Made by a program: the position numbers and the translations under genes. 64,000 bases of DNA from Pandoraea bronchicola (GTDB taxonomy: Bacteria > Pseudomonadota > Gammaproteobacteria > Burkholderiales > Burkholderiaceae): positions 1 to 64,000 of the forward strand of contig NZ_CABPST010000004.1 of assembly GCF_902459805.1 (NCBI RefSeq), given 5' to 3'. The notes under the pieces are model-generated. The model saw only the letters and a program-made list of their open reading frames with translations, was not told where the DNA came from and ran no database searches. Below, piece by piece: positions 8,679 to 19,540 of this stretch (positions are counted from its first letter, which is position 1; the number at the start of each line of letters is the position of its first letter).

Positions 8679-9683
8679 TTACTGCGCGAGCAGCCAGCGC
8701 ACGTAACGCGACACCCCTTCACCCACCGTGTAGAAGGGCTGCTGATAGCCGCCCGCCTGACGCAGATGATCGATGTTTGCCTGCGTGAAGCACTGGTACT
8801 TGCCACGCAGGGCGTCCGGGAAGGGGATGTACTCGACCAGCCCTTGCTTGACGAGTTCGTCGAGGGTCAGCGGCGCCTCGCCCGCTTCCTCGCGAAGCGT
8901 GTTGATCACGGCGACCGCGATATCGTTGAATGGCTGCGCACGGCCCGTGCCCAGGTTGAAGATGCCGCTGCGCTCCGGATGATCGAAGAAGTGCAGGTTG
9001 ACCTTGACCACGTCTTCCACCGAGACGAAGTCGCGGCTTTGCGTACCGGCAGCGTAGCCGTTGTACTCGCCGAAGAGCTTCACACGGCCATTGGCACGGA
9101 ATTCGTTGAAATTGTGGTACGCGACCGACGCCATGCGCCCTTTATGCGCCTCGCGTGAGCCATACACGTTGAAGTAGCGGAAACCGGCCACCTGACTCGG
9201 CAGCTTGCCCCCCGCCTCGCGCATGGCGCGACGCACGATCTGGTCGAACAGGAACTTCGAGTAGCCATAGACGTTCAGCGGCTTCTCGTACTCACGTGTC
9301 TCCACGAACGTTTCCGACGCGCCATAGGTTGCCGCCGACGACGCGTAAAGGAACGGCACGGCCTGCGCCTGACAGGCTTCGAACAACGCACGCGTGTAGC
9401 GGAAGTTGTTCTCCATCATGTAGCGGCCGTCTGTCTCCATCGTGTCGGAGCAGGCGCCTTCGTGGAAAATCGCACGAACGCGGCCGAACTCACGGCGCTG
9501 GAAGCGCGCGACGAAGTCGGTCTTGTCGAGGTAGTCGCTGATCTCGCAATCGACCAGATTGCGGAATTTGTCGGCGCGCGTGAGGTTGTCGACCGCCACA
9601 ATGTCGGTCTCTCCCCGATCATTGAGGGCTTTGACGATGTTCGCGCCGATGAAACCGGCTGCGCCGGTCACGATGATGGTCAT
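8679..9683 (-). CDS. rfaD: ADP-L-glycero-D-manno-heptose 6-epimerase
   Basis: A 334-residue short-chain dehydrogenase/epimerase. The NAD(P) glycine motif [12 protein letters not shown] is at about 6-17, and the catalytic pair Tyr139/Lys143 lies in VYGYSKF. The sequence [18 protein letters not shown] is typical of HldD. It converts ADP-D-glycero- to ADP-L-glycero-manno-heptose for the LPS inner core. Its ATG overlaps the end of rfaE1 by 4 bp, so translation is coupled. It is also known as hldD. Confidence 0.96.
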   Translation of the reverse strand: MTIIVTGAAGFIGANIVKALNDRGETDIVAVDNLTRADKFRNLVDCEISDYLDKTDFVARFQRREFGRVRAIFHEGACSDTMETDGRYMMENNFRYTRALFEACQAQAVPFLYASSAATYGASETFVETREYEKPLNVYGYSKFLFDQIVRRAMREAGGKLPSQVAGFRYFNVYGSREAHKGRMASVAYHNFNEFRANGRVKLFGEYNGYAAGTQSRDFVSVEDVVKVNLHFFDHPERSGIFNLGTGRAQPFNDIAVAVINTLREEAGEAPLTLDELVKQGLVEYIPFPDALRGKYQCFTQANIDHLRQAGGYQQPFYTVGEGVSRYVRWLLAQ

Positions 9684-10669
9684 GTCAGGTCAGAAAAGAG
9701 TTCGTTGTAGTCCACGGTCGCCGTACCCAGCTTGCCCACGACGATACTACCCGCGCGATTGGCGAGCACAACAGCCTGCGCGAGCGGCAGGCCGGCGGAC
9801 AGCGATGCCGCGAGCGTGGCGATTACGGTGTCGCCCGCACCCGACACGTCATACACTTCGCGCGCCTGTGCGGGCACGTGCAGCGCGCCGCCTTCGGTGA
9901 AGAGCGTCATGCCCTCTTCCGAGCGCGTGAGCAGCAGCGCCTCGAGGTTCAGCGACTCGCGCAGGTTCTGCGCGCGCACCGTGAGATCCTCTTCCGAGCG
10001 CCATTCGCCCACGACCTGCTGTAACTCCGAGCGGTTCGGGGTCAGAATCGTGGCGCCGCGGTAGCGCTCGTAATCGCTGCCCTTCGGGTCAACGAGTACC
10101 GCCTTGCCTGCGGCACGCGCGGCGTCGATCATCGGCTGCACATGCGTCAGACCGCCCTTCGCATAATCCGAGAGCAGCACGACGTCATAGCTGCCCAGCA
10201 GTTGACGATACTGATCAAGTACCGCCAGCAGCACCTCATGCGCCGGCTGGTTTTCGAAGTCGATGCGCAGCAATTGCTGCTGGCGCGACACAATGCGCAG
10301 CTTGATCGTCGTCGCCAGATTGGCGTCGCGCGTGACGTAAGCCGTCACGCCGCTTGCATCGAGCATGTCGACTATCCGATCGCCCGGTTCATCGTTGCCC
10401 AGCACGCAAAGCAGCCCCGCCTGCGCGCCGAGCGACGTGGCGTTGAGCGCTACGTTTGCGGCGCCGCCCAGTCGCTCCTCATTGCGCTTGACGTGGACGA
10501 CCGGCACCGGCGCTTCCGGGGAAATGCGATTGACGTCGCCGAACCAGTAGCGATCGAGCATCACGTCGCCAACGATCAGCACGCGCGCGCGGCTGAACGC
10601 CTCGCGAGGCACGATGGGCACGCCCGGCGCTTGTACCGTGCGGGTGAGCGAAGTTGCCGTCGAGGTCAT
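9680..10669 (-). CDS. rfaE1: D-glycero-beta-D-manno-heptose-7-phosphate kinase (RfaE domain I)
   Basis: A 329-residue PfkB-family sugar kinase corresponding to the N-terminal half of E. coli HldE. Visible are [23 protein letters not shown] near the N-terminus (shown here only as a landmark, residues about 34-56) and the kinase signature [14 protein letters not shown] containing the catalytic Asp. It phosphorylates heptose-7-phosphate at O-1. The adenylyltransferase half (HldE-C/RfaE2) is not fused and not in this window, as in other beta-proteobacteria with split enzymes. It lies between ugd (17-bp gap) and rfaD (overlap). Confidence 0.94.
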   Translation of the reverse strand: MTSTATSLTRTVQAPGVPIVPREAFSRARVLIVGDVMLDRYWFGDVNRISPEAPVPVVHVKRNEERLGGAANVALNATSLGAQAGLLCVLGNDEPGDRIVDMLDASGVTAYVTRDANLATTIKLRIVSRQQQLLRIDFENQPAHEVLLAVLDQYRQLLGSYDVVLLSDYAKGGLTHVQPMIDAARAAGKAVLVDPKGSDYERYRGATILTPNRSELQQVVGEWRSEEDLTVRAQNLRESLNLEALLLTRSEEGMTLFTEGGALHVPAQAREVYDVSGAGDTVIATLAASLSAGLPLAQAVVLANRAGSIVVGKLGTATVDYNELFSDLT

Positions 10670-10686
10670 TCGTCGCTCCTGGATGC

Positions 10687-12060
10687 TCAGACCGGCTTGT
10701 GCAGATCGCGGCCAATGGCGTGGTACTCGATGCCGAGTTCGTGCATGGCCTCCGGATCGTACAAATTACGACCGTCGAAAATCAACGGCAGCGACAACGC
10801 CTTTTTCACCTTGGCGAAGTCCGGGCTGCGGAAAGCCTTCCACTCGGTCACGATGACGAGCGCGTTGGCCCCCGTCAACGTGTCGTTCTGCGTGGCGCAA
10901 AACTCGATTCGGGCATGCGCCTCGGCGTCGTCGGCGAAATCGAGCGCAATCACGCGACGCGCTTCTTCGATTGCCACCGGGTCGTAGGCGCGCACGCGAG
11001 CGCCACGGCGCACCAGCTCCTCGATGACACGACGGCTAGGCGCCTCGCGCATGTCATCCGTATTCGGTTTGAACGCCAGCCCCCACAGCGCGAACGTCTT
11101 GTCCGACAGATCGTCGCCAAGGCGCTTGACGATCTTCTCGATCAGCACGGTCTTCTGCGTTTCATTGACGGCTTCGACCGCGTTCAGAATCCGCAGCGGC
11201 AAGCCGTAGTCCTCAGCGGTGCGCACGAGCGCCTGCACGTCCTTCGGGAAGCAGGAGCCACCGTAGCCGCAACCGGCATAAAGGAAGTGATAACCGATAC
11301 GCGGGTCCGACCCAATGCCCTGACGCACGTCTTCGATATCCACGCCAACGCGATCGGCCAGATTGGCCAGCTCGTTCATGAACGAGATCCGCGTGGCCAG
11401 CATGGCATTGGCCGCATACTTGGTGAACTCTGCCGAGCGCACGTCCATGTACAGCGTGCGCTCGTGATTACGGTTGAACGGCGAGTACAGGCGCTTCATC
11501 ATGGCACGCGCCTGTTGACCGTCGGCGTCGTCGTCCACGCCGATCACGATGCGATCCGGGCGCATGAAGTCGTCTACGGCCGCGCCTTCCTTCAGGAATT
11601 CCGGATTCGAAACGACGGAGAACGACACGTCTTCACCGCGCTTGGCAAGTTCTTCTGCCACGGCGGCACGCACTTTGTCGGCCGTGCCCACGGGCACCGT
11701 CGATTTATCGACGATCACCTTGAAGCTCTTGGCGTAACGACCGATATTGCGCGCAGCCGCGACAACGTATTGCAGGTCGGCCGATCCGTCTTCGTCCGGG
11801 GGCGTACCCACCGCAATGAATTGCACATCGCCGTGCGCGACAGATGCTTCGATATCCGTCGAGAATTGCAGGCGGCCCGCCTGACGGTTACGTGCAATAA
11901 CTTCCTGAAGCCCCGGTTCGTGAATCGGCACGCCGCCGCTATTCAGGATTTCGATCTTGCGCGGGTCGACGTCGAGGCAAAACACGTCATTGCCGACGTC
12001 CGCCAGACAAGCGCCAGTGACTAGGCCGACGTAACCGGAACCGATGATGGTGATCTTCAT
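10687..12060 (-). CDS. ugd: UDP-glucose 6-dehydrogenase
   Basis: A 457-residue enzyme with N-terminal NAD-binding [10 protein letters not shown] (7-16), the conserved [11 protein letters not shown] helix (Lys214) and the catalytic cysteine Cys270 in [12 protein letters not shown]. The C-terminal UDP-binding domain includes [18 protein letters not shown]. It oxidises UDP-glucose to UDP-glucuronate, feeding exopolysaccharide and, in this family, 4-amino-4-deoxy-L-arabinose modification of lipid A. It sits in the heptose/LPS-assembly operon between lapB (21-bp gap) and rfaE1. Confidence 0.96.
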   Translation of the reverse strand: MKITIIGSGYVGLVTGACLADVGNDVFCLDVDPRKIEILNSGGVPIHEPGLQEVIARNRQAGRLQFSTDIEASVAHGDVQFIAVGTPPDEDGSADLQYVVAAARNIGRYAKSFKVIVDKSTVPVGTADKVRAAVAEELAKRGEDVSFSVVSNPEFLKEGAAVDDFMRPDRIVIGVDDDADGQQARAMMKRLYSPFNRNHERTLYMDVRSAEFTKYAANAMLATRISFMNELANLADRVGVDIEDVRQGIGSDPRIGYHFLYAGCGYGGSCFPKDVQALVRTAEDYGLPLRILNAVEAVNETQKTVLIEKIVKRLGDDLSDKTFALWGLAFKPNTDDMREAPSRRVIEELVRRGARVRAYDPVAIEEARRVIALDFADDAEAHARIEFCATQNDTLTGANALVIVTEWKAFRSPDFAKVKKALSLPLIFDGRNLYDPEAMHELGIEYHAIGRDLHKPV

Positions 12061-12081
12061 GATTTTGCGAGTTTATGAAAA

Positions 12082-13257
12082 TTAGGATGCCGCCGGCACG
12101 TCGGCACGGCGCGGCGTATAGGTCTCCCAGCCATTACAGCCAGGACACTGCCAATAGAACAGTCGCGCGCGGAAGCCGCACTGATCGCAGACGTAGCGCG
12201 GCAACGACTTGGTGCGTTGCGTAATGAGCTTGCCCATGAGTTGCAGATCGGACTGTGTGTCTCCGGGGGCTGTCGCGGCGTGCGCTTCGAGCAGGCGCGT
12301 CATGCCCAGAGCGCTCGGTGCGCGATGCATCTGCTCTCGCATGAGCTTGAGCGCCGCTTCCGTCCCCTCGAGGGCCACCGTCTTCTCGTAGACGATTTCC
12401 AGCAGGTCGTCTGAAGGGTTCTTGCGCAGGGCCTCACGCAGCACGTTGAGCCCCTCTGGCGCGCGGCCCAGGGCCTCGTACGCCCGCATTAGCCGCTTGG
12501 CGGCCAGGCCGAGGTACACCGGATTCTGTTGCTCGATGGTGCTGAGCACGCGCAATGCGCCTTGCGCATCGCCAGCGGCAAGCAGCATGTCACCGCGCAG
12601 CAGCGGCGCGCGCACGTTCGCGGGATTGACCTCGAGCGCGGCATCCAGTTCTTGCGTCACCGACTCGATGTCCTTGCGTTGCAGCGCTTCTTGCGCCAAT
12701 TCGCAATGGAACTGCGCAATCTCCTTGCGGTACGACACGGCAGGATCAAGATCGCTCAACGCCTCGGCCTCGGTCAGCGCTTTGCGCCACTCTTTCTCGA
12801 TCTGATAGATGGTGAGCTTCGCATGTTGCGCGGCCTTGGCATACGCCCCGGTATTGAGACGGCTGAATGCCTCTTCGGCACGGTCAAGCAGACCTGCCTT
12901 CAGGAAGTCGTGGCCCAACTCGTAGAGCGCATGCTCCTGATCGGCTTGCGGCAGATCGTCACGCGAGAGCAGGTTCTGATGCACGCGAATGGCGCGCTCC
13001 GTCTCGCCGCGACGGCGGAACAGGCTACCCAATGCGAAGTGCAGTTCGGTGGTCTCGGGGTCGAGCTTCGCGACTTCGATGAAGGCATCGATCGCTTTGT
13101 CGGGCTGCTCGTTGAGCAGGAAGTTCAGGCCGCGAAAATAGGATGCCGGCAGATTGCGGCTCTCCGAGAGCAGACTGCGCAGGTCCAGGCGTGCGGCTAC
13201 CCAGCCGCAGCCGAAAATCACGGGGATGGCTAGAAGCCACCAGACCTCGAATTCCAT
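12082..13257 (-). CDS. lapB: Lipopolysaccharide assembly protein B (TPR protein with rubredoxin-like end)
   Basis: A 391-residue protein beginning with one transmembrane anchor (WWLLAIPVIFGCGWVAARLD), then multiple tetratricopeptide repeats across most of its length, and ending in a zinc-binding rubredoxin-like module with CDQCGF and CPGCNGW. This is the exact LapB/YciM plan. In E. coli it works with FtsH to control LpxC turnover and so LPS synthesis. It directly follows lapA (66-bp gap). The role is inferred from the family; the architecture is read from the sequence. Confidence 0.95.
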   Translation of the reverse strand: MEFEVWWLLAIPVIFGCGWVAARLDLRSLLSESRNLPASYFRGLNFLLNEQPDKAIDAFIEVAKLDPETTELHFALGSLFRRRGETERAIRVHQNLLSRDDLPQADQEHALYELGHDFLKAGLLDRAEEAFSRLNTGAYAKAAQHAKLTIYQIEKEWRKALTEAEALSDLDPAVSYRKEIAQFHCELAQEALQRKDIESVTQELDAALEVNPANVRAPLLRGDMLLAAGDAQGALRVLSTIEQQNPVYLGLAAKRLMRAYEALGRAPEGLNVLREALRKNPSDDLLEIVYEKTVALEGTEAALKLMREQMHRAPSALGMTRLLEAHAATAPGDTQSDLQLMGKLITQRTKSLPRYVCDQCGFRARLFYWQCPGCNGWETYTPRRADVPAAS

Positions 13258-13323
13258 GAATGCGTGTTGTCGTTGAAACAGTCGATGAGGATGACGAGAG
13301 TCGTGCGCTGTGCGGCCGTCGTT

Positions 13324-13617
13324 TTAGACCGGCGGCAACATCGGCGGTTGATCGCTTGCCTCGGGATCACGTTGCGCGCGCGCCAGATCGCGTCGCGTGC
13401 GACGCAGCTCCAGGCGTTGGCGCATCAGGCTCGGTAAAGTGGCAAGCACACCGATAACACCACCGACCACAAAAAACGCCAGACCGATCATGATGAGCGG
13501 TGCCGTCCACGTATGCCCCAGGAACAGGTTCAACGTGACCTCGCTCGTGTTGGCGAGCGCGAGACATAGCAACACCACGAACACGATGAGACGAACGATC
13601 CAAACAATCAGCTTCAT
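13324..13617 (-). CDS. lapA: Lipopolysaccharide assembly protein A domain protein
   Basis: A 97-residue inner-membrane protein starting MKLIVWIVRLIVFVVLL. It has two hydrophobic helices (about 1-21 and 40-62) separated by the conserved NTSEVTLNLFLG stretch, then a charged cytoplasmic tail rich in Arg. This matches LapA (DUF1049). The ATG at 13617 is preferred over a much longer frame because the hydrophobic start is the family N-terminus. It lies upstream of lapB and downstream of ihfB. Confidence 0.92.
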   Translation of the reverse strand: MKLIVWIVRLIVFVVLLCLALANTSEVTLNLFLGHTWTAPLIMIGLAFFVVGGVIGVLATLPSLMRQRLELRRTRRDLARAQRDPEASDQPPMLPPV

Positions 13618-13808
13618 GCCGAAAGGCTCCTGCGGCAGGCTTGCCGTATGTTTTGCGACTTGAGCGGTCTCGCGTATACGGTGTCGACCACCGTTCACGC
13701 GCCAGTCCCGCACGTGCGCGTATTGTACCGGATGTACTCCAAGAGGCGTCGTTACTGCAGCGCGCTTCACATTTGCGTCAATTGTGCGCACTTGCCTCCG
13801 CCGGACGC

Positions 13809-13835
13809 AAAAAAGCGCCCGAAGGCGCTTTTTTT
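13809..13835. terminator. Terminator after ihfB
   Basis: An AAAAAAGCGCC / GGCGCTTTTTT stem with a CGAA loop and T-tracts on both strands, 22 bp beyond the ihfB stop. It separates the rpsA-ihfB unit from the lapAB unit. Confidence 0.9.
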
Positions 13836-13857
13836 GCGTAGTAGATCCCAAAGGGCC

Positions 13858-14151
13858 TTATTGGTCCGACGCCTTGTGATCAACCCGCTCTCGCAACTCC
13901 TTGCCGGGCTTGAAGTGCGGCACGAATTTCTCCGGCACCAACACTTTCTCACCCGACTTGGGGTTGCGGCCGACGCGCGGTGGCCGACGGTTGAGCCCAA
14001 AGCTACCGAAACCGCGGATCTCGATTCGATGACCGCGCGCAAGCGCATCAGCCATCGCGTCGAGAATTGTCTTCACCGCGAAATCGGCATCCTTGAGCAC
14101 CAACTGGGGAAACCGCGCCGCCAACTGGTTGACCAATTCAGACTTGGTCAT
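13858..14151 (-). CDS. ihfB: Integration host factor subunit beta
   Basis: A 97-residue DNABII protein. The sequence [17 protein letters not shown] starts the helical dimerisation part, and the DNA-binding arm shows [22 protein letters not shown] with the intercalating Pro. It bends DNA as a heterodimer with IhfA. It follows rpsA by 12 bp, the conserved arrangement in proteobacteria. Confidence 0.97.
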   Translation of the reverse strand: MTKSELVNQLAARFPQLVLKDADFAVKTILDAMADALARGHRIEIRGFGSFGLNRRPPRVGRNPKSGEKVLVPEKFVPHFKPGKELRERVDHKASDQ

Positions 14152-14163
14152 AGGCCTTGGACC

Positions 14164-15867
14164 TTACTGATTCTGGCTGTCCAGCTTGGCTTTGAGCAGC
14201 GCACCGAGGTTCGTGGTGCCGCTCGCTGCCGAGCTATCCGACGACAGCTTGCTCATCGCTTCTTGCTGTTCAGCCGAATCCTTGGCCTTGATCGACAGGT
14301 TGATGTTGCGCGACTTGCGATCGATGTTGACGATCATTGCATTGACGGCTTCACCTTCCTTGAGCACGTTGCGGGCATCTTCCACACGGTCGTGCGAGAT
14401 TTCCGAAGCGCGCAGGTAGCCTTCAACATCATCGCCCAGCGACACGACAGCACCCTTCGGGTCGACAGCCTTGATGGTGCCGTCAACGATCGAGCCCTTG
14501 TCGTGGATCGCCACGAAGGTGTTGAACGGATCGCCTTCGAGCTGCTTGATACCCAGCGAGATGCGTTCCTTCTCGACGTCGATGCCGAGAACCACGGCTT
14601 CGACTTCGTCGCCCTTCTTGTACTTGCGCACGGCTTCTTCGCCAGCTTCGCTCCACGACAGGTCCGACAGGTGGACCAGGCCGTCGATGCCGCCCGGCAG
14701 ACCAATGAACACGCCGAAGTCGGTGATCGACTTGATTGCGCCCTTGATCTTGTCGCCCTTCTTGAAGTTGCGCGAGAAGTCATCCCACGGGTTCGGCTTG
14801 CATTGCTTCATGCCGAGGCTGATACGACGACGGTCTTCGTCGATCTCAAGGACCATGACTTCGACTTCGTCGCCCAGTTGGACAACCTTGGTCGGAGCAA
14901 CGTTCTTGTTGGTCCAGTCCATTTCCGACACGTGAACCAGGCCTTCGATGCCCGATTCCACTTCGACGAATGCGCCGTAGTCGGTGATGTTGGTGACCTT
15001 GCCGAACAGGCGGGTGCCTTGCGGGTAACGGCGAGCAATGCCTTCCCACGGATCTTCGCCGAGTTGCTTAACGCCCAGCGAGACGCGGCCCTTCTCTTGA
15101 TCGAACTTGAGGATCTTGGCGGTGACTTCCTGGCCAACCGACAGAACTTCGCTCGGGTGACGCACGCGACGCCATGCGATGTCGGTGATGTGCAGCAGGC
15201 CGTCGATACCGCCCAGGTCGACGAACGCACCGTAATCGGTGATGTTCTTGACCACGCCCTTGACGATCGCGCCTTCCTTGAGCGTCTCGAGCAGCTTGGC
15301 GCGCTCTTCACCCTGGGTGGCTTCGATCACGGCACGGCGCGACAGCACAACGTTGTTGCGCTTGCGGTCGAGCTTGATAACCTTGAATTCGAGGGTCTTG
15401 CCTTCGTACGGGGTCGTGTCCTTGACCGGACGCGTGTCAACCAGCGAACCCGGCAGGAATGCACGGATGCCGTTGACCATCACGGTCAGGCCGCCCTTGA
15501 CCTTGCCGGTGATCGTACCGGTCACGAGGTCGCCCGACTCGAGGGCCTTTTCCAGTTGCAGCCACGAGGCCAGACGCTTGGCCTTGTCGCGCGACAGCAC
15601 GGTGTCGCCGTAGCCGTTTTCCAGGGCGTCGATCGCCACGGAAACAAAGTCGCCGGCCTGAACTTCGACCTCGCCCTGATCATTCAGGAATTCTTCGATG
15701 GGGATGTACGCTTCGGACTTGAGCCCGGCGTTGACGACCACGAAGTTGTGGTCAACCCGCACGACTTCAGCGCTGATGACTTCACCAGCACGCATGTCTT
15801 GGCGGGAGAGCGACTCTTCGAAAAGCGCCGCGAAAGATTCGTTGGTCGAGGTTTGCAGGTCGGACAT
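14164..15867 (-). CDS. rpsA: 30S ribosomal protein S1
   Basis: A 567-residue protein with six S1 (OB-fold) repeats, recognised by recurring blocks such as [38 protein letters not shown] and [21 protein letters not shown], each about 85 residues apart. The length is normal for the family. S1 delivers mRNA to the 30S subunit. The acidic N-terminus ([20 protein letters not shown]) is the ribosome-docking region. It lies between cmk (113-bp gap) and ihfB. The opposite strand carries a long open frame that is only a codon-bias shadow. Confidence 0.98.
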   Translation of the reverse strand: MSDLQTSTNESFAALFEESLSRQDMRAGEVISAEVVRVDHNFVVVNAGLKSEAYIPIEEFLNDQGEVEVQAGDFVSVAIDALENGYGDTVLSRDKAKRLASWLQLEKALESGDLVTGTITGKVKGGLTVMVNGIRAFLPGSLVDTRPVKDTTPYEGKTLEFKVIKLDRKRNNVVLSRRAVIEATQGEERAKLLETLKEGAIVKGVVKNITDYGAFVDLGGIDGLLHITDIAWRRVRHPSEVLSVGQEVTAKILKFDQEKGRVSLGVKQLGEDPWEGIARRYPQGTRLFGKVTNITDYGAFVEVESGIEGLVHVSEMDWTNKNVAPTKVVQLGDEVEVMVLEIDEDRRRISLGMKQCKPNPWDDFSRNFKKGDKIKGAIKSITDFGVFIGLPGGIDGLVHLSDLSWSEAGEEAVRKYKKGDEVEAVVLGIDVEKERISLGIKQLEGDPFNTFVAIHDKGSIVDGTIKAVDPKGAVVSLGDDVEGYLRASEISHDRVEDARNVLKEGEAVNAMIVNIDRKSRNINLSIKAKDSAEQQEAMSKLSSDSSAASGTTNLGALLKAKLDSQNQ

Positions 15868-15980
15868 AAATGTGGATTACGCCGCTGACGCCCGTCTCCC
15901 GAGGGGGGCTGACGATGACGAACAACGGTTGGGTTAAAGGTTAGACAAAGCCACGCCGGATGACTGCATGAAACATCCGG

Positions 15981-16676
15981 TCAGGCGCCTTGCGGGTACT
16001 GCACTTGCGCGAACCATTCGAGCACCTGAGCCACCGTCTGATCGACCGTGAGCCCCGATGTGTCGAGTACCCGCGCACCCTCTGCCGGCCTTAGTGGCGC
16101 TTCTGCCCGGGTACGATCCCGCGCATCGCGCGCCTCAAGATCCAGCATGAGACTGTCTATATTAGCAGAAAAACCTTTTTCTATCAATTGCTTATACCGT
16201 CTCTCGGCACGGGCCTGTGGCGAGGCGGTCAAAAAGACCTTCAATTCGGCTTCCGGGAAGATCACCGTGCCCATGTCACGGCCGTCTGCGACGAGGCCTG
16301 GTGCGGTCTTGAACCCCCGCTGGAGCGCCATCAGCGCTTGCCGCACCGCTTTGTGCACGGCGATGCTCGATGCCCGGTTGCCAATCGCCTCGGCCCGGAT
16401 CGCGTCGGTGACATCTTCGCCAGCGAGCCATATGCGCTCGTATCTGAAGCGCACATCGAGTGTTTCGGCAAGTACGGCCAGCGCGCCAACGTCGTCGGGA
16501 TCGATCCCGTGACGGGCACTCGCGAGCGCCGTCAGCCGATACAGCGCCCCACTATCCAGATAGTGAAATCCCAGCGCATCAGCGACACGGTGCGCCACCG
16601 TTCCCTTTCCGGACGCCGTCGGGCCATCCACCGTAATGACTGGAATCGAGTCGTCCACCACCGTCAAATCAGGCAT
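15981..16676 (-). CDS. cmk: Cytidylate kinase
   Basis: A 231-residue kinase with the P-loop GPTASGKGT (about 19-27), the CMP-binding YLDSGALYR, and [20 protein letters not shown] plus RAERRYKQL in the centre and lid. It phosphorylates CMP and dCMP. I place the start at 16676 ([10 protein letters not shown], preceded by GAAGGG); in-frame upstream codons reach 16742, but that extension would run through the AT-rich promoter/Fur-box region and is not plausible. It lies upstream of rpsA, as is usual in this lineage. Confidence 0.95.
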   Translation of the reverse strand: MPDLTVVDDSIPVITVDGPTASGKGTVAHRVADALGFHYLDSGALYRLTALASARHGIDPDDVGALAVLAETLDVRFRYERIWLAGEDVTDAIRAEAIGNRASSIAVHKAVRQALMALQRGFKTAPGLVADGRDMGTVIFPEAELKVFLTASPQARAERRYKQLIEKGFSANIDSLMLDLEARDARDRTRAEAPLRPAEGARVLDTSGLTVDQTVAQVLEWFAQVQYPQGA

Positions 16677-16727
16677 CCCTTCGTCTCTGTCTATCTCACA
16701 CATTAAAAAATAACCCCTCACCCAAAT

Positions 16728-16746
16728 AATAATGATTATCATTTAG
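16728..16746. promoter_or_regulatory. Fur-type operator between cmk and mntH
   Basis: The 13-bp palindrome AATGATTATCATT (16731-16743) is the core of the Fur box. Over the 19-bp consensus window 14 positions match. It lies 32 bp before the mntH frame in an AT-rich promoter region, so iron- or manganese-dependent repression of mntH is the simple reading. Fur rather than MntR is inferred from the motif; no regulator gene is nearby. Confidence 0.75.
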
Positions 16747-16777
16747 ATGTAGGCGCTAACGGCGCTGTCAACCCTTT

Positions 16778-18100
16778 GTGACTGCCATGCAAAGCCGCGA
16801 TTATCCCTTAGCCGGTTCCGAATGGGGGCTGACGCCCGACCCGCAATCCAACATGCCACGCCGTGCGCGGCGGTGGATGGGGTTCGCTGGCGCGGGCACC
16901 CTTATCGCCGTTGGGTATATGGATCCGGGCAACTGGGCCACGGCGATCGCGGGAGGGGCCCGTTACGGGTACACACTGCTGTGCGTAGTGTTGCTCTCGA
17001 GCGTGATGGCATTGTTGCTGCAATGGCTGGCGGCACGCGTCGGTCTGGTGACCGGACGCGATCTCGCGCAACTCTCACGTAGCCAGTATAGCCGTCGCAC
17101 TTCGCTGGCGTTGTGGGTCTTGTGTGAGATCGCCATCATCGCCTGCGATCTTGCTGAGATCGTCGGCAGTGCGCTCGCACTGCAACTGCTGTTCGGCCTG
17201 CCTCTGCCCGTGGGCGTGCTGTTCGCGGGCGCTCTCGCTTTCGCCCTGCTAGGGCTGCAAGGTTTCGGACAACGTCGGCTCGAAGGTGCCGTCGCCGCAC
17301 TGATCCTGCTCACGGCGGGTTGCTTCGCGGCGCAACTTGCGCTGGCGAACCCCGACTGGGGCGCCGCCGCAGCGGGACTGCGTCCTCGCAGTGAAATCGT
17401 CGCCCAAGCCGGCATGCTCTGGCTGGCGACCGGCATTCTCGGCGCTACGGTCATGCCCCACAACCTTTATCTGCATTCAGCCTTGCTGCGCATGCGCGGC
17501 GAGGCCATGCCAGAACGTACCCCGGCCACATTGCGACACGCACTCCGCGCCACACATTGGGACACCGCACTGTCTCTCGGCTTCGCCTTCCTGATCAACG
17601 CTGCGCTCCTGATTCTGGCGGCCTGCGTGTTTCATGCGAGCGGAAACACGTCTGTGGAATCGCTTGGCGACGCGCACAAGTTGCTCGGCAATCAATGGGC
17701 AGGCGTGATGTTTGCCGTCGCGCTGCTCGCCTGCGGGCTGAATTCGACGGTAACAGCCACACTCGCGGGTCAGGTCACGATGGAGGGCTTTCTCAATCTT
17801 CGGATGAAGCCATGGCAACGTGCGCTCATCACGCGCACGCTGGCGCTCATTCCGGCGCTGCTGATCGTGGGGCATGGCGGCGAAGCCCAGACAACCAACC
17901 TCCTGATCGTCAGTCAGGTCGTGCTGAGCCTGCAATTGCCGTTCGCGGTGATTCCGCTGGTGCGGTTCGCCGGCGATGCGAAGCTGATGGGCGAATGGCG
18001 CGCGCGCGGCGCACTGCTGGCCGTCGCCTGGCTCATTGCCGGAGCCATCGTTGCGCTGAACGGCATTCTGCTTTGGCAGACATTGACCGGCCGGGGGTAA
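16778..18100 (+). CDS. mntH: Nramp-family divalent metal (Mn2+/Fe2+) transporter
   Basis: A protein of up to 440 residues with about 11 transmembrane helices. TM1 carries the metal-binding motif GYMDPGNWATAI (DPGN), and TM6 carries the ATVMPHNLYLHSALL signature with the conserved MPH. It imports Mn2+ and/or Fe2+ driven by protons. The frame opens with GTG at 16778, and ATG at 16787 is an equally possible start; neither has a strong ribosome site. The gene runs against its neighbours and separates cmk from aroA. Control by the Fur-type box just upstream is likely. Confidence 0.93.
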   Translation: MTAMQSRDYPLAGSEWGLTPDPQSNMPRRARRWMGFAGAGTLIAVGYMDPGNWATAIAGGARYGYTLLCVVLLSSVMALLLQWLAARVGLVTGRDLAQLSRSQYSRRTSLALWVLCEIAIIACDLAEIVGSALALQLLFGLPLPVGVLFAGALAFALLGLQGFGQRRLEGAVAALILLTAGCFAAQLALANPDWGAAAAGLRPRSEIVAQAGMLWLATGILGATVMPHNLYLHSALLRMRGEAMPERTPATLRHALRATHWDTALSLGFAFLINAALLILAACVFHASGNTSVESLGDAHKLLGNQWAGVMFAVALLACGLNSTVTATLAGQVTMEGFLNLRMKPWQRALITRTLALIPALLIVGHGGEAQTTNLLIVSQVVLSLQLPFAVIPLVRFAGDAKLMGEWRARGALLAVAWLIAGAIVALNGILLWQTLTGRG

Positions 18101-18217
18101 CGGCATGTGCCCAGCACAAACGATGCGGCCCCGGCCACTCCAGCCGGCAACAGGACCACGCATCGTCGGGTCTCACGCACCGGCAGCGGCACGTCGGCCC
18201 CGAATTCACGGCAGGGA

Positions 18218-19540
18218 CTACGAAGCGACCCGCGCGAATTCGCTGAAATATGTCGGGAACGTCTTGGCAACGCACTTCGGATCGTTAATCGTCACAGGAA
18301 CGCCCCCCAGGCTCACGAGCGAGAAGCACATCGCCATACGATGATCGTCGTAGGTGTCGATCGCTGCATTCGGCGTCAGCGACGCTGGCGGTGTGACGCG
18401 AAGATAATCCGGGCCTTCCTCTACCGTCGCGCCAACCTTGCGCAACTCGATAGCCATCGCCGCCAGGCGATCTGTTTCCTTCACACGCCAGCTCGCCACA
18501 TTGCGCAGCGTGGTCGTACCATCGGCGAAGAGTGCGGCGACGGCAATCGTCATCGCGGCATCGGGAATGTGATTGAAGTCCATATCGAGCGCACGCAGCT
18601 TGCCGCTCGGCGTGTCGACGCCATGGACCTCGATGGCATCGTCGTGCAGCGTGACGCGTGCGCCCATCGCAGCAAGTGCGTCGACAAAACGCACGTCGCC
18701 CTGAATACTGTCGCGGCCAACGCCTTCGACTCGCAGCGGACCGCCACCAATCGCGCCAGCCGCGAGGAAATAAGACGCCGACGATGCGTCGCCCTCGACC
18801 CGAATTTCGCCAGGGCTCCGATATTTCGCGCCATCGGCATCCGCCGCCGGCAAGGTGAATCGAGACCACCCATCCTGCCGAACGTCGATGCCGAACCGCC
18901 GGAGCAGTCGAAGCGTGATGTCGATATACGGCTTGGAAATCAGTTCCCCCTCAACCTCGACAACAATCTCGCCCGTCACCGAAGGCAGCAACGGCAGCGT
19001 CAGCAGGAGCGCCGTCAGGAACTGACTCGACACGTCGCCTCGCACACGAATCGGTGTAGCGGGCGCCACCACGTCGGCCGGCTTGATATGGAGCGGGGGG
19101 TATCCGGCGTTGCCGAGGTAGTCGATCTGCGCGCCCAGTTGACGCAAGCCATCGACCAGATCACCGATCGGGCGCTCGTGCATACGTGCCACGCCTGAGA
19201 CTTCGTAGTCGCCATGGCTCAACGACAATGCCGCGGTCAACGGACGAATGGCAGTGCCGGCATTGCCCATGAACAACTTGGCCGTCTTTACAGGAAACAC
19301 GCCGCCGCAGCCCTCGACGACGAAATCGCGCGAGCCGCCGACCTGCGTGCATTTGACGCCAAGCGCCGCCAATGCGTCGAGCATGACTTGCGTGTCGTCC
19401 GATGCCAGCAGATCGCGTACGCGGGTCGTGCCGCGCGAGAGCGCGGCGAGCAGAAGCACGCGGTTCGAGATACTTTTCGAGCCGGGCAGGCGCAGCGTGC
19501 CTTCGGCGTGGCCGTACGGGCCGAGATCGAGCGTTTCCAT
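18218..19540 (-). CDS. aroA: 3-phosphoshikimate 1-carboxyvinyltransferase (EPSP synthase)
   Basis: A 440-residue enzyme with [17 protein letters not shown] (Lys22 region) at the N-terminus and the PEP-site motif [16 protein letters not shown] at about 90-105, then [15 protein letters not shown] near residue 345, all EPSP synthase signatures. It joins PEP to shikimate-3-phosphate. Position 96 of the E. coli numbering is Gly in the GNAGTA motif, indicating the glyphosate-sensitive class I form. Its ATG overlaps the tyrA stop (TAATG), so it is translationally coupled to tyrA. Confidence 0.97.
   Translation of the reverse strand: METLDLGPYGHAEGTLRLPGSKSISNRVLLLAALSRGTTRVRDLLASDDTQVMLDALAALGVKCTQVGGSRDFVVEGCGGVFPVKTAKLFMGNAGTAIRPLTAALSLSHGDYEVSGVARMHERPIGDLVDGLRQLGAQIDYLGNAGYPPLHIKPADVVAPATPIRVRGDVSSQFLTALLLTLPLLPSVTGEIVVEVEGELISKPYIDITLRLLRRFGIDVRQDGWSRFTLPAADADGAKYRSPGEIRVEGDASSASYFLAAGAIGGGPLRVEGVGRDSIQGDVRFVDALAAMGARVTLHDDAIEVHGVDTPSGKLRALDMDFNHIPDAAMTIAVAALFADGTTTLRNVASWRVKETDRLAAMAIELRKVGATVEEGPDYLRVTPPASLTPNAAIDTYDDHRMAMCFSLVSLGGVPVTINDPKCVAKTFPTYFSEFARVAS

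Noticed and set aside
13648-15888. A 746-codon open frame opposite rpsA and ihfB
   Set aside because: Antisense to highly expressed ribosomal and IHF genes; no recognisable domain and no ribosome site. Shadow of codon bias.
16677-16742. N-terminal extension of cmk to 16742
   Set aside because: It would begin with a run of Ile codons inside the Fur-box/AT-rich promoter. The start at 16676 has a better ribosome site and family fit.
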